NCBI RefSeq assembly: GCF_024679245.1
Contig: NC_090178.1
Location: 30,038,742-30,102,741, forward strand
DNA length: 64,000 bases
Direction of reading: 5' to 3'
Source: Pseudorasbora parva
Lineage: Eukaryota; Chordata; Actinopteri; Cypriniformes; Gobionidae
In this document: positions 22,401 through 33,834 of the stretch, piece after piece
Numbering within the stretch: the stretch's first letter is position 1
Layout: each line of letters opens with the position of its first letter
Made by a program: the position numbers and the translations under genes
Notes under the pieces: generated by a model
The model's database searches: none
What the model saw: only the letters and a program-made list of their open reading frames with translations
Told to the model about the DNA's origin: nothing

Positions 22401-23685
22401 CATCAAAAGAGGGTTAGAAAACAGACAAAATTATTGTTGTTAATTAAAAAAAAAAACTGATTGATGGAAACATAGCTATTAATAGGAGTTTATAATCTGA
22501 AAATATGTGGATACTGCATGAGAAAATGTTAAACATTATGATTAACCAATAATCACAAACCATAATTCCCCGATCAATACAGTAGTTGTCATATTCAGCA
22601 TGTTAGCACCAGTTAGACTGACTGGACAGCCAAAACAGCACAGCAAATCTTCCTTGAAAAATCATGTGTGGCTCTTTCTTTACACTTGGCTGAGCTTGAC
22701 AGGCTCAGAGGCAACAGTCAGAGAGAGCTGGAGATGAATCAGACTGAGGGATCTGACAAATCTCACAGGCTGGGGTTAAATGCTGGCGTGTACTCACTGC
22801 CCTGTTGCCCACCATAAAGCCAATTAAACCCCAGATGATGTTTTGAGCACTTTGACTGTTTACTGGAAGGAACACCCCCTACTGTCACTCCCTTTCACAC
22901 AGAGCTGGGTTTGATTCTGGGTCATGTTATCCTATTAACATCCCGATCCCTGAACAGCAGTCACAGGGCTTGCACCAGAGGAGATGGGAGGCCTTTGTTG
23001 TTGAGCACTTGATTAGGAACATGGTTTTTGGCCAAGTTGTCTGATGTTTTTTTTACATTTTTATTTATTTGTTTCGATATTTGTTTGTTGCCTTGGAAAT
23101 GTCGGTCAGATTAAACACACCACCCACAGGCGGATTGAGCTCGATCATGGGTCTTTTTCGTGTTTACGTCTACAAATCTTCCTGTGAGCGTGACCAGGAG
23201 TAGAACTGTTCTCTGTGACGTCCAGGGGTCGGGTGTGTCCCTCTGGAACACATGGAAGACGTGAAGCCAGACGTATTCGTTGTAATAGAACCGTAATTGC
23301 CATGTTGACTTTATTGCTAAGTAACGCTCTGCACCCTTTCACTCTTGGCCCACGACTTAAAGTTCTCGCTCAGGGCTGGACTTCCTTGTCATTTAATGAG
23401 ATCTGCCACAGACCTTACTGGTGCATTTACTGTCACAAAATCAATCAATTCACTAATTCGTTCAATTTTGCTCCGCTGCTTCCATCTCCCTAAAGGAGGA
23501 GATTAAATAAGATGGAGAGTGGAGAGTGATTTTATCATCATTACCACTAAGTGTTGGATTTGTGGTACAACGATTGTTATTTTGAACTAAAGCCACCACA
23601 CTCAACAGACTGAAACCATAATTTATCTTTCTAACACAAGGCGTACAATACATGAAGATAAATGGAGGGTATGAGGGTCTTGATT
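22401..23685. other. No recognised feature
   Basis: Low repeat content. Short frames without motifs. Confidence 0.4.
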
Positions 23686-24150
23686 ATGTATAAATTTGTT
23701 TCCTATTACACAAATTAGGACTTAATGTACTAATTTAGATGTGCACTTATTGACAATTAGTTTATAGTTGTGAAATGATTATCACATGCAGAAACTGTTT
23801 TATGGGGATTATTTTCATTTTGTCTTGTTTTGTTGCTTGTTTTTGTTTGTCTTGGGGTTTTTTTGGGGGGGGGTGTCTTTTACAATGTATAAATTAGTAT
23901 TCTATTGCATGAATTAGGAATTAATGTACAAATTAGGATGCACACCTATTGACAACTGATGTTATAGTTACTTGTTATGATTATCACATGCAGAAACTGC
24001 TTCATGTTATGATTTTTATTTAATTTTGTTTTGTGTTTATCCCATTTCGTTTTTTGTCTTATATAATGTATAAATTAGTACTCTATTACACAAATTAGGA
24101 ATGAGCGCACTGATTCACACCCATTGAAATGATTATCAGAAACTTTTTTA
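23686..24150 (+). repeat. Tandem repeat, unit about 180-200 bp, ~2.5 copies
   Basis: Units start with atgtataaat at 23686, 23885 and 24066. Each contains cacaaattagga-like, attgacaa(c/t)t and gattatcacatgcagaaact words in the same order. The third is cut near 24150. T-rich spacers differ between units. Confidence 0.75.
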
Positions 24151-24187
24151 TTTTCTTAATTATCTTTTGTCTTCTTTGTTTTTTTTT

Positions 24188-24524
24188 GGCCCCACTTTAT
24201 ATTAGGTGGCCTTAAGTACTATGTACTTACATCAAAAGAATAAGTACAATTTACTGTGTTCAAATTGTGTTGCAAAGCACTTTTGCTGATATTGCGGTGG
24301 GATACAGGTAGAGTTAGGGACAGGTGTGGTGGTGTGGGTCAGTTTAAGGATAGGGTTAGGTGTAAGGGAAGTGCCAACTGTGTAATAACAAATGTAACTA
24401 CAGATATTAATTACAGATGTAATTGCAAGCAGGTATTTTTAAAATGTAAGTACACAAGTGCATTGTATCAAATGATTTATAAAAATGTTAGTACAATTAA
24501 GGCCACCTAATATAAAGTGGGTCC
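24188..24524. mobile_element. MITE with 27-bp TIRs
   Basis: The left end is ggccccactttatattagg and the right end is cctaatataaagtgggtcc, inverted over about 27 bp including ggccttaa. The element is 337 bp and non-coding. T runs flank both sides, so a TTTTTTTT duplication is possible but cannot be separated from low complexity. Confidence 0.8.
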
Positions 24525-25193
24525 TTTTTTTCCTTTCAAAATAAGCTTTAGTTTAGCTCAAGAACTGGCACTGCAGCTGCCCTTTATTGCCTATTATCAC
24601 TACACCCCAGAGGAAGGCATTTCTGTGAATTCAAAGCTCATGCTCGTGATTACATTTGCCCTGTTTTGTACGACCTTTACTCGTTTACTCATGTTTTGTA
24701 AGTACAGCTGTGTAATTCATACTGAAGTAGTTTACATTTGACCGTACACTATTATAATTTTGAGAGATAACACAATTTTATCTAGTCATTTATTTAGAGT
24801 TCTGCAGGGATGATGTATTCATTCCAGAAATTGGGTTTTTTGAATGGATTTTTTTGGTTAAATGCCTGAAACAAGGTCTGTGGTTAACCCAAGCTCCGTA
24901 TTTTCACATTTTATTCTACAACATTAAATACATCAGTAATTGTTGTGAATCAGATTTGTTTGTCAATTGTTTGTTTCTTCAGTAGAACACAATGAAGATT
25001 TTTAACTCCAACCGTTGCTCGAATAATGCATTTCAATGGTGTTTTTCTATGAGAGTCACTATAAGAGCAAAAAACACATAGACATACGAATTAAGCCATA
25101 TTAAACCCTGTGGCTCGTGGCGACACAAATGATCGGTTTGTGTGAGAAACCGAACAGTATTTGTGTTTTTTTTAACCTCATATCAGACGAATC
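24525..25193. other. No recognised feature
   Basis: AT-rich. The stretch 24985-25190 is probably part of the same repeat as the foldback arm that follows, but no outer end was found. Confidence 0.3.
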
Positions 25194-25315
25194 TCATCTA
25201 GTATTACTTCCGTCAAGTGAGGTCAAAACCTGGGGCGATCATAGTTATATATTTACATAGAGGCATCAATCAAACTGATCTGCACCATCCACTAATGAGG
25301 AATATATATATATAT

Positions 25316-26454
25316 TAGGGCTGTCAAATTTAATGCGTTAATAACGTGTTAACGCAAATCATTTTAACGGCACTAAATTTATTAACGCGCGTTAACGCAG
25401 CGCGCATTTTCTGTTTGATCCATAGCGCGTAGTTGGAGAAATCGGGATAACGTTAAGTGAAATGCTGTTTCATGCATACTGAGCTTTTTACACTGTTAAA
25501 GACTTGGATTCCCATCCTAAACATAGACAAAGTTTCAAAAACTAATGTTGGACGTTTGGTAGAGTATTTCTGTGTTAAAAATACTCCTTCCAGTTTCTCA
25601 CAAGTTTCGGAGAGTTTTTTTCGAGTATGGGTCCGCTTGACGTTAATAGAGCGGAAGGTCCTTGTATGGGCCGTACGGGCTCTTCTCCCGGTAGGGTGCA
25701 CGCGCGCGCGTCACTAGAGCGAGAGAGAGGAAATGCACGCCGTAAACACTGCTCTCAACTGCAGATCCAGTCCTCCGTGAAGACTTATGTTGCACGCCGC
25801 GCTACTCCATTGTTGTTCTGTATAACGTTACACTAGTCTGACTCTGACGTGCAAAACCGTTTTGCTTGCTACTTCTAGTCGCATACAATAGTCCATAAAC
25901 TGAATCATGTCCTCATAAACTGCTTGTAAAGACACAGAAATGTTGACAGGCCCCTAAATACAGTACATACCACAGAGACGGACGTCCTGAAATTGCCGTT
26001 TCTCCTGTTCAATTTATTTCTGCCTCAGATTTGATTGTGGATCATTATCTGTATTAGCTGAGATAGTCATTGGGTTTCTCCACGCTTGAGGACATCACCG
26101 CTTTGCACTCGTCATTCTTTAGCTCAGCCCACACGATATGCCTCCAGGCGCTCGTTTTTTTCCAGAAAGCCTCGGTACAGCCTATATTTCTTTTATAAAT
26201 ATGATAAAACTAAAGACTTTTCGGAGATATGAAGGATGCAATACTACTCTATAGGTACTCAAGATTGACATGAGATTGACTGAAACTGAGTGTTTCACCC
26301 CTCCTTTAAGCCATAGACATAAAGGATGCAGCAGCAAACATTAATAGGGAAAGAAAATGGTTATCATTAATATTCTAAGCCAAAAGTGCAGCCATAACTC
26401 ATGACAATCATGCGATTAATCACGATTAAAAAATGTTAGCGTTTGACAGCCCTA
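25316..26454. mobile_element. hAT-like non-autonomous element containing family A copy 3
   Basis: The ends TAGGGCTGTCAAA (25316) and TTTGACAGCCCTA (26442-26454) are perfect inverted repeats. ATATATAT flanks both sides (25308-25315 and 26455-26462), an 8-bp duplication as expected for hAT, though the low complexity weakens it. The inner arms are rich in gttaacg and gattaatc words. Family A copy 3 occupies 25457-26305. No transposase. Confidence 0.75.
25457..26305 (+). mobile_element. Family A TTAA element, copy 3 (internally deleted)
   Basis: Bounded by TTAA at 25453-25456 and 26306-26309. The left end has lost its AGGGGGG run (TTAA then gtgaaatgctg). The right end, gtttcacccctcct, is present. 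Compared with copies 1 and 4 it lacks about 350 bp, including the donor-like GTGAGT region. Confidence 0.8.
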
Positions 26455-26534
26455 ATATATATGATTGTGCCAGGTTTTGACCTTCTTCTGGCGGAAGTAA
26501 TAGCATTGGGAATACTAGATGAGAACTACCCCTT

Positions 26535-27830
26535 TAATCATCCACCAGCAACACCATGCTTGGACCTGACCACTGAATCTGCATCAATCTCTGGCAGTTC
26601 AAGAAGATTCACTCCATCACTGGATGCGGGCCGCACAGCCATTCAAAATCTGCGTCACAGGCACGTTGCTGCCCCAGATAGTATTCCACCAGAACTTTTG
26701 AAATGTTAGCCCTGTCAGCAAAGCTCTCCACGAGGAGGCACATTCCCGTCAGAGGAAAGAAGGAATCATATGATGCTGTACAGGGGCAAGGGGAAAAGTG
26801 AAAGGGAAAGGTGTTCATTCACCTCCTGTTAGCAAGGATTTAACCTCTCCTGGTGTCTCTATGTGCCCTCAACAATCTCAGATCTACAGCAGATGCCATC
26901 TTCACTCTCAGGCTTCTCTAAGAAATACACTGCGAGTTCAACGTCTACTCATAACAGTTGAACCTTAAAATTGCATTTGTCTGTGTTAGACCATCAAGAA
27001 CTGTGTGGTGTATTGTAAAATATCTTTATCCCAACTTTTTCTGCTAGATTTCATCAAGGACCTTCATTCAGGCACTACTGCCAGAGGTTCAACGGTACAC
27101 TCTCCAAGGAGATTACAACTCTGGAGTCAGGCAGGGCTGAGTCCTGGCTCCGGCACTTTTCTGCCGAGCCATGGACTGGATCCTCAAGCTAATAGCATCA
27201 CTGAATGGTATTAAGCTGCCAGAATATGACAACACTTGACTATGCAGATGATGTTGCATTGTTAGATAAGTCTGCATCATAACTGGCAACATCCCTTGAG
27301 CATCTCGAGTTAGAGGCTTCCCATCTGGGCCTAAATGTATTATGGCACAAAAAAGTGGAAGCAGCGGAAAGAAGCGTAACCAGCATTAGGAACATTATTG
27401 ACAGGGGTCAGCAGGTGGAAAATGTTGCACAGTTCACATACTTGTGTAGCGTACAAAACTCAGATGGAAGGTGCATGGATGATATCTTACGCCAAATTGG
27501 TCTGGCTGCTTCCGCAATGCAGTCTTTTCAAAACTTTGGCGTCAACAGAGCTCGAGCTTAGCACAAAATTCCAGTTCTTTTCTACGTCCGTGCTGCCGAT
27601 CCTCCTGTACAGTTCAGAGACCTTACCTTTGATGCCAAAAAAAGATGCTAAAAGACTGCAGTCATTTGCCAGCATCAGTTCCTGTGTATTTACTGGTTTG
27701 ACCTTCTCACAAATGCCGCTGTCACCTTGAGTACCGGCCTGCCAACAATCACTGACTAGTTTCTTTTGCATTGGTGAGGTTTGGGTATTTGAATGGACAC
27801 CCAACCATGTCCTTTGAATCCTTTCTCTGG
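26535..27830 (+). pseudogene. Non-LTR retrotransposon reverse transcriptase remnant
   Basis: Reading across several frames, the order of a LINE ORF2 is preserved. APDSIPPELLK (26672-26704) is followed near 26890-26940 by an ADAIFTLRLL block, then FIKDLHSGTTAR (27051-27087) and LDYADDVALLDKS (about 27234-27273), the polymerase catalytic YADD motif. Next come FTYLCSVQNSDGR (27436 onward), DILRQIGLAASAMQS (27481-27525), and, in another frame, LPILLYSSETLPL (27594-27632). This is the fingers-palm-thumb and C-terminal order of a vertebrate/arthropod LINE type. It has frame changes, stops and deletions, and no endonuclease or tail was found. The clade is not certain. Confidence 0.85.
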
Positions 27831-28049
27831 GAATACGTTAATGACTTAAAGACCATCCTGTCCATTCTGTCCATCCATCAACATCAACATCTATCCATTT
27901 ACTCCTTGTAATTTTGCTCCATCCTTCATGTCATGTGAACTACTCAAGTTAACACTTTTATCCTGAATAAAATAAAATGGCGTATATGACATACTAATTC
28001 GTATGTCATTTTGGCATTCTATCAAGACGCATAATTGCTTTTTAACATG

Positions 28050-28530
28050 TTTATCAAAGCCATTTCATTCTATCCCCCTACACTGCCCCTACCACTAAAC
28101 CTACCCATCACACACACACACACACACACACAAAAACATTTGTTTTTGTGACATTTGGGGACATTCCATAGGCGCAAATGTTTTTTTTTATACTGTACAA
28201 ACCGTATTTTCTATCCCCTTACACTGCCCCTGCCCCTAAACCTACCCATCACAGGAAACATTCTGCATTTTCTAAAAACAAAAAAATAATCTTGTATGAT
28301 TTATAAGCATTTTGAAAAGGGGGGACATGGTCAATGTCCTCATATTTCACCCTCTCCTTGTAATACCTGTGTCATACCCATGTCATTATACACATTTGTG
28401 TCCTCATATGTCACAACCCCCACAACCATCCCCTACCCTAAGCCTACCCATTACAAGAAACATTCTGCATTTTTAAATTTTCAAAAAAAAAAAACAATTT
28501 AGTATGTTTATAAATCCATTAACATTGTGG
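28050..28530 (-). repeat. Microsatellite-associated dispersed repeat (G), copy 2
   Basis: Minus-strand relative of 8763-9037. The words cccctacactgcccct and taaacctacccatcac appear twice (28076 and 28217) and in weaker form at 28430, with CA runs at 28111-28132 and 28531-28547. It is probably two or three tandem or rearranged copies. Confidence 0.6.
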
Positions 28531-28549
28531 ACACACACACACACACATA

Positions 28550-28670
28550 ATGGTTCGTTTCAGCGTAGTAAACATTTACTCGGAATCACACAGCGTAGAT
28601 ATACACGCTGAGATGATGGTTCATTTCAGCGTAGTCATTCACGCGGAATCACACAGCGTAGACATACACG
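28550..28670 (+). repeat. Imperfect ~66-bp tandem duplication
   Basis: The block tggttcgtttcagcgtagta..ggaatcacacagcgtagata recurs immediately as tggttcatttcagcgtagtc..ggaatcacacagcgtagaca. A hairpin acacgccact..agtggcgtgt follows at 28697-28728. Confidence 0.7.
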
Positions 28671-28840
28671 TGCATAGCTCAAAATGCGTACAGATAACAC
28701 GCCACTTGGCTTTAGAAAGTGGCGTGTATGTTTGCGCAAAGTCATGATGTCATGTTGCTTAATCAGACACACCACCAAGTTACTACATTTCCAAAAGTGG
28801 ATACAATTAGCATCAGATATCAACAGTAATATACCCCCCT

Positions 28841-29143
28841 TGTGACTTTTGTTATGCTTGGGACATTAAATGTCATCACGCTAAACTATAAATAAGCCAC
28901 GTGTCACTCGGTAACTCTTTGCAAAGTCTTGCATGTTCTGCGATTCTGAGCCCTTGTATCCTGGTTTCCTGTGTTATGGTTTTGATATCTGCCCTTCTTT
29001 GGATTTCCTTGTTTGCCTGTGTTCCTTTGTTATTGTTTGGACTGTTTTCTGTGTTTATGACCTCTTGCCTGTTTATTTGATTACATCATTGGATTCCCCT
29101 TTAATAAATGCTGCATTTTGGATCCTCAACCTTTTGTCTCAGA
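28841..29143 (+). mobile_element. Possible solo LTR (Gypsy-like)
   Basis: The layout resembles a fish Ty3/Gypsy LTR. There is a TATA-like ctataaataagcc at about 28884, then a T/C/G-rich transcript leader with ctgagcccttgtatcctgg and ctgtgttcctttgtt, an AATAAA at 29103-29108, then gcattttggatcctcaacc. The start at 28841 (tgtgac) and end near 29143 are guesses. No TG..CA pair with a clear target duplication was found and no internal gag-pol is present. Confidence 0.4.
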
Positions 29144-29582
29144 GCAGCTTTTACAGCCTCATTGTGTTCATAATCACACTCCTGCAAACTATTCAAAAGA
29201 CTGAAAGAGTGTCTTTTCGTCTGTGGAATTGTTTTTATAGCCTACATTTAGCTTTTTTAGCAATTTAATTTTGGCTTCAAACTTCATCAAGGTTTTGTTC
29301 ATTTGTGAATATTAATATACACTTCGAAATGATACACATTTGTTAGTCACAGAGCTTATTTTCTGTGACAATTTAAAAGCCAATGGAAAAATCCTACTGG
29401 GATTTTTGTCAAGGGAACCAGGGTGATCTTCCGGGTTGGCCAACAAAAGTATACGTCATCATTAGCATCAGTTATTGGAGTAAAACTATGGGAAAATCTT
29501 CTGTGGTCCTAACTTAAACAATGACAATGAGTTACCAAATCTTTATTTTGATGGTACCATTTAGAAATACTTTTGACTATAA
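29144..29582. other. No recognised feature
   Basis: AT-rich. A frame of 111 codons covering 28933-29268 starts in the LTR-like sequence and has no motif. Confidence 0.35.
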
Positions 29583-30167
29583 GGCCGTGTGTCCACCAAA
29601 GCGTTTTTTCATGCTGCTGGCTGGCGTTTTCAATTGTTTTCAATGAGAGTGCCGCATTTTAAGAACGCCTGGAGCGCAACGAGGCGCTGAGCGAGTATTT
29701 CACGCTCACGCGCTGAGCGCTCAGCGTTTTTTACTGGTCGCCAAGAGTTGAAGAATGTTCAACTTTGAGTAAAACGCAGCGTTCATCACTGTCACTTTTC
29801 ACCCAGCTGTCCAATCACAGTGGAGGAGGGGCGGGACAAACACAACACAGACCAACCGCCACATTCTGCGTGTCGTCATCAGATGACAACAAGCAAATAA
29901 TAACGGAATAAAATGATTTAAAACAAAAGCCAGAGCAAATACTTTACACTGTATCTGCAATTTTATATAGAATCAATACAGGAACAAACTACCTGTGAAA
30001 TTAGAAAGACTTCCGCGGATTTTCCGTATCATAACAACAAGCAGAGTCGCAACTGAGGAGAAAAAAACGCTGCCTGCCAAAACGCTCTCAAGCACTCACA
30101 GCGAGGCGTTTTCAGCAGAGCGCCTAGCGTTTTCAGCTGGCTAAAAACGCTTTGGTGGACACACGGC
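29583..30167. mobile_element. TIR element H
   Basis: The ends GGCCGTGTGTCCACCAAAGC (29583) and GCTTTGGTGGACACACGGC (30149-30167) are inverted repeats, 25 bp or longer with one or two changes. It is 585 bp, GC-rich, with many agcgctgag and aacgcc words near both ends. No coding similarity and no clear target duplication. Confidence 0.8.
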
Positions 30168-30533
30168 TGACACAAGTGACGCTGCACCTATATGTCAACC
30201 AACTGTCATTAGAGTAATAGTAGTTTCTCTTACAGGACAATTATTAAAAATAACGATGCAACCAAACAAGAGATATTGTTTCCAAATGTGAGCTGAAGAG
30301 AATATGTTCTTTAATATTTAAACCCAACTCTCCTAAAAATGCTCATATAAGATTAGATCACCATATGAATCTAGGATTCTCAGAAAGGTTATGTGGTGTC
30401 TTTCACATAAAGAATACTCTTGGGCTCTACCAAAGAGAAAAAAATATCATACCCTCATAAATGCAAATGAACTGAAGGATTTTTTTGTTATTAACTTGGT
30501 GTTCCCTTGTTCCTATTTTGCAATATTTATCAG

Positions 30534-30696
30534 AAAAGCACCAGAGGAAAGTGCCAACAGTAATGGTCAATATTTTCATTGGCTTAAAATGAGATCCAAA
30601 ATAACTGCAGTGTTAATATTTTGGACTTTCACTTTGCTTTGCATAGCCTTTATTGCACAGCAAATTCAGTCTAAATGGGTACTGGACATGCTGCTG
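30534..30696 (+). CDS. Candidate first coding exon, type II membrane protein (speculative)
   Basis: An acceptor-like ttatcag ends at 30533, and an exact donor-like GTAAGA starts at 30697. Between them, ATG at 30589-30591 opens MRSKITAVLIFWTFTLLCIA, i.e. two basic residues followed by about 19 hydrophobic ones, then QQIQSKWVLDMLL up to the donor. This is the shape of a signal-anchor exon of a Golgi type II enzyme. The upstream LKMRSK context recalls the start of carbohydrate sulfotransferase CHST3, but the similarity is only a few residues. The frame is open 66 codons further upstream, so the start is unsure. Downstream exons are not visible in this window. It could be chance; no repeat covers it. 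Confidence 0.2.
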
Positions 30697-30959
30697 GTAA
30701 GAACGTCATGGGGTGTGACATGCTAGACTATTTAAAATAGCACTTTGCTAATTATGACTACATGGAAAATATATATTTAAAAAGTAATTTTGTCACACTG
30801 CAAGAGTCAGGACTATTAAAACCAACTAGAGAAGGAAAAAAGTGAAACGTAATATATTAAGTTATAAATAACAAGTATTAGACTTTCAGCCTACAATCGT
30901 GACATGGATGTCTTCCAAATTCAACCTAAAATGAGTTTACAGGAGAAAATGCTCAGTCT

Positions 30960-31320
30960 CTCAGCTAGTTGAAGCTAGTAAACATGTGAAGATTAACCTT
31001 TCGCCGTATCCGGTCGGCAAAACTCCGAACACATCTTCCCTTTGTTCTTTTCTCAGAGAAAAGCCTAACTCCAAGTCTTCCAGAGTTGCAGTCAAAGCTG
31101 ATTCAAAAGGCCGCTGTTCGCCAGCTTCTGTGTTTACTAGAAGCACACAAACGCAATTCGGCCGTCATTATGTTAAGCCCCGCCCACCGACTCTATACAC
31201 AATGTGAGTGGCCCGACCAGAGTTAGGCTTTTACAGCTCAGAAGTGTATTGAGAGTTTCTAGAGATGCTCGAGGCAGATTAGATTTGCTGCCGCTAGGGT
31301 GCATCTAGATTTCTAGGCTA
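30960..31320 (-). mobile_element. Family E hAT-like element, copy 3 (truncated)
   Basis: The terminus tctagatttctaggcta (31304-31320) is the family E left end in minus orientation. Exact 8-bp repeats ctcagtct flank the segment (30952-30959 and 31321-31328), matching hAT-type duplication. The other terminus is missing: the left side starts ctcagctagttgaagc instead of the expected tagcctgac, about 150 bp short. It carries the RecQ-like segment. Confidence 0.7.
30985..31110 (-). pseudogene. RecQ-helicase-like segment in family E copy 3
   Basis: On the minus strand: ATLEDLELGFSLRKEQ, an in-frame 9-codon deletion (TALKSFLKR absent), then EDVFGVLPTGYGERLIF. The Walker A position again has glutamate (codon 31002-31000). 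It is the only one of the three copies with VLPTGYG fully intact. Further coding similarity is lost at the truncated end. Confidence 0.6.
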
Positions 31321-31328
31321 CTCAGTCT

Positions 31329-32566
31329 TCCTATAAAGACCACAATTCTATTAGACATTACCAAAGATTTACATTCAGTTGACAAATGCCTCATCCACTT
31401 TATATTTCTGAAACAATTTCTTCAGCAGTTTTGTATCTGCTTAGTCTCTAAGGTTTTATGCTTGTCTTGATATGATGGGACACTTTGCCTTCATTGTTGC
31501 CATGTCATGTAGTATTTCAGCAGGCTCATGATCCCTGTGTTAGTTCAGACTGTTTTTACTGTGAAAAGCCGAAACTGAGCACTTTCCTGGGTAGCCATGT
31601 CATTTAACAAGACCAAGTTCATGAGTCCCGCTAACCCAAGTTCTGTTTATTGGGTTGGATTTCTCTGTAGTTGAAGGTGGGGTTGCCGTACTGGGACTAC
31701 AACTGGGGCTCTCATGTAGCTGGGATGCTGAGAAAACTGCAAATCTGACGCCTCAATTTTATGCTCACTGAAGGAAAAAGACCTCAGAACTGTGTTGGAT
31801 TTACAATCTAGTTTTTTTTTTAAGAGATCAACTCATAAAAGAACTTGATGTACTATGAAAACATACTCCTTTCCACTCCAAAAAGGCGATTTTTTTCAAA
31901 TTCAGCTGCAAAAAAAAAAAAAAAAATTCTTTTTTTTGCTGCTATAAGTTATGAAAGTTCAGTTAATAGTGTATAATAATAACTTCTTACCTATCCTTCT
32001 ACAATTAGGGCAGAGTTTGTCCTCAATTCATTTTAGTCACTTTCCTTTGAACTTTAAAAAAAAATCCTGTTTGGATTTGAATATCCTATTAGATCAAAAC
32101 ATCCTTTATAATGCAGTGAAGTGTGAGTGATCATTGAGCAGCAGCACTGCTGTGTTCCATTAAATTGCTCCCCGCTGTGTTTCCTGCTGTGCAGCGGGAC
32201 ACAGCTCCACTGATGATAGTGCTGCTGAAATAATTCAAGTGACAAATTAAGCTGTATCGGCCGCATAATTGGATTGGAACGCAACATGAGCCAAGTGGAT
32301 GAACAGATTGTTTGAGGAGCACTTTAAAGAGCATTTAGCACATGGAAAACTACACGTGCATGCCATTATTCAAAATCTGACATTTCAGTACCCATATAAA
32401 TACAGCTACAGTCATCCATCACATATTAGAATTTTTTTTTTTTACGGATCAGGAAGAGGATAATTTATCCCTACTGTACTAGCTTGTATGTTGTAACATT
32501 TATGCAAAATCTGCTATGATACTCATTACATCCCAACTTTGAACCATTGTTACCATTTGGAAACAA
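31329..32566. other. No recognised feature
   Basis: AT-rich sequence with A runs at 31908-31926 and T runs near 32431. Frames up to 77 codons with no motif. Confidence 0.4.
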
Positions 32567-33738
32567 GTGAAATGCTGTTTCATGCATACTGAGCTTTTTA
32601 CACTGTCTATGTTTAGGAAGGGAATCCAAGTCTTTAACAAAGTTTCAAAAGCTAATGTTGGACGTTTGATGTTCTTCCGGTTTCTCACAAGTTTCGGAGA
32701 GATATTCGAGTATGGGTCGGCTTGACGTGAACAGAGTGGAAGGTCCTTGTATGGGCCGTACGGGCTCTTCTCCCGGTAGGGTGAGCGCGCGTGACTAGAG
32801 CGAGGGAGGAAATGCACGCCCATAAACACTCTTTCAAGGTGCAGATCCAGTCATCCGTGAACACTTCTGACGCGCCCTATGGTCGCGTCGCGCTCCACTT
32901 TATTCCTATGAGTGACGTCGAGCGACTTCAACGCTTCAGCACAGCATTCCGGGAAGGCAGCGCTGAATTTGAACCGATTTGAACGCAGAAATGACGGGAA
33001 GCTTCACAACATCACTTCAGTCGCGTCACAAAGTGGATCTCCACCGTTCACTGCTGTCAGGACTTTACCAAATCATACCAGAGAAGTGTGTTTTTGACGG
33101 AGCAGTCCCAGCGATAAAGGTTCGGTCCTGCTTTGGAAGCAGCCGGTGAGTAAAACTGCTTCAAATGTCTGTGCTGTTGCTTATCGTCGCGTGAGTAAAC
33201 ATCAGTAAACGACACGATCACGTGCTTCGTCATTCAAATGCGCTAACGGACTTCATTGTTGTTCTGTATAACGTTACACTAGTCTGACGTGCAAAACCGT
33301 TTTGCCTGCTACTGCTAAGGTTTAGTCGCATACAATAGTCCATAAACCGAATCATGTCCTCATAAACTGCGAGAAAAGACACACAAATGTTGACAGCCCA
33401 CTAAATACAGTACATACCACAGAGACGGACGTCCTGCTGTTGCTGTTTCTCCTGTTAAATTTATTTCAGCCTCCGAATGATTCTGGATCATTTATTAGCT
33501 GAGATCAATAGCCATGGGTTTCTCCACGCTTGAGGACGTCACCGCTTTGCGCGCTCGTCATTCTTTAGCTCCGCCCACACGATACGCCTCCAGGCGCTCG
33601 CTTTTTTCCGGAAAGACTCGGTACAGCCTATATTTCTTTTATAAATATAATAAAACTAAAGACTTTTCGGAGATATGAAGGATGCAATACTACTCTATAG
33701 GTACTCAAGATTGACTGAAACTGAACCCCCCCCCCCCC
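32567..33738 (+). mobile_element. Family A TTAA element, copy 4
   Basis: It starts gtgaaatgctgtttcatgc without the AGGGGG run or TTAA. It ends with a C run (33726-33738) then TTAA (33739-33742). The body aligns with copy 1, including ccgtacgggctcttctcccg, the donor-like GTGAGT at 33146, and tacgcctccaggcgctcg near 33580. The distal segment ctttataaatataataaaac, absent from copy 1, is present. Confidence 0.8.
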
Positions 33739-33834
33739 TTAAACACCATTTCAAGTTTCTGTGCTCGTATACTAGTTAACTTTCTAATTCTTCTAATTTC
33801 TTACATCCTATCATGTCTTTACACTAAACCCTAA

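Larger units (their letters stand above)
25194..26530. mobile_element. Foldback element whose loop holds an hAT-like element
   Basis: The left arm tctcatctagtattacttcc..aggtcaaaacct (25194-25241) is the inverse of the right arm aggttttgacct..ggaagtaata..atactagatgaga (26469-26524). The hAT-like element sits between them at an ATATAT stretch, which would have been the loop. The outer limits are not known. Confidence 0.55.

Noticed and set aside
23686..24150. CRISPR-like or regulatory direct-repeat array
   Set aside because: Units of about 190 bp with gradual divergence and no short identical repeats with unique spacers; the genome is a vertebrate.
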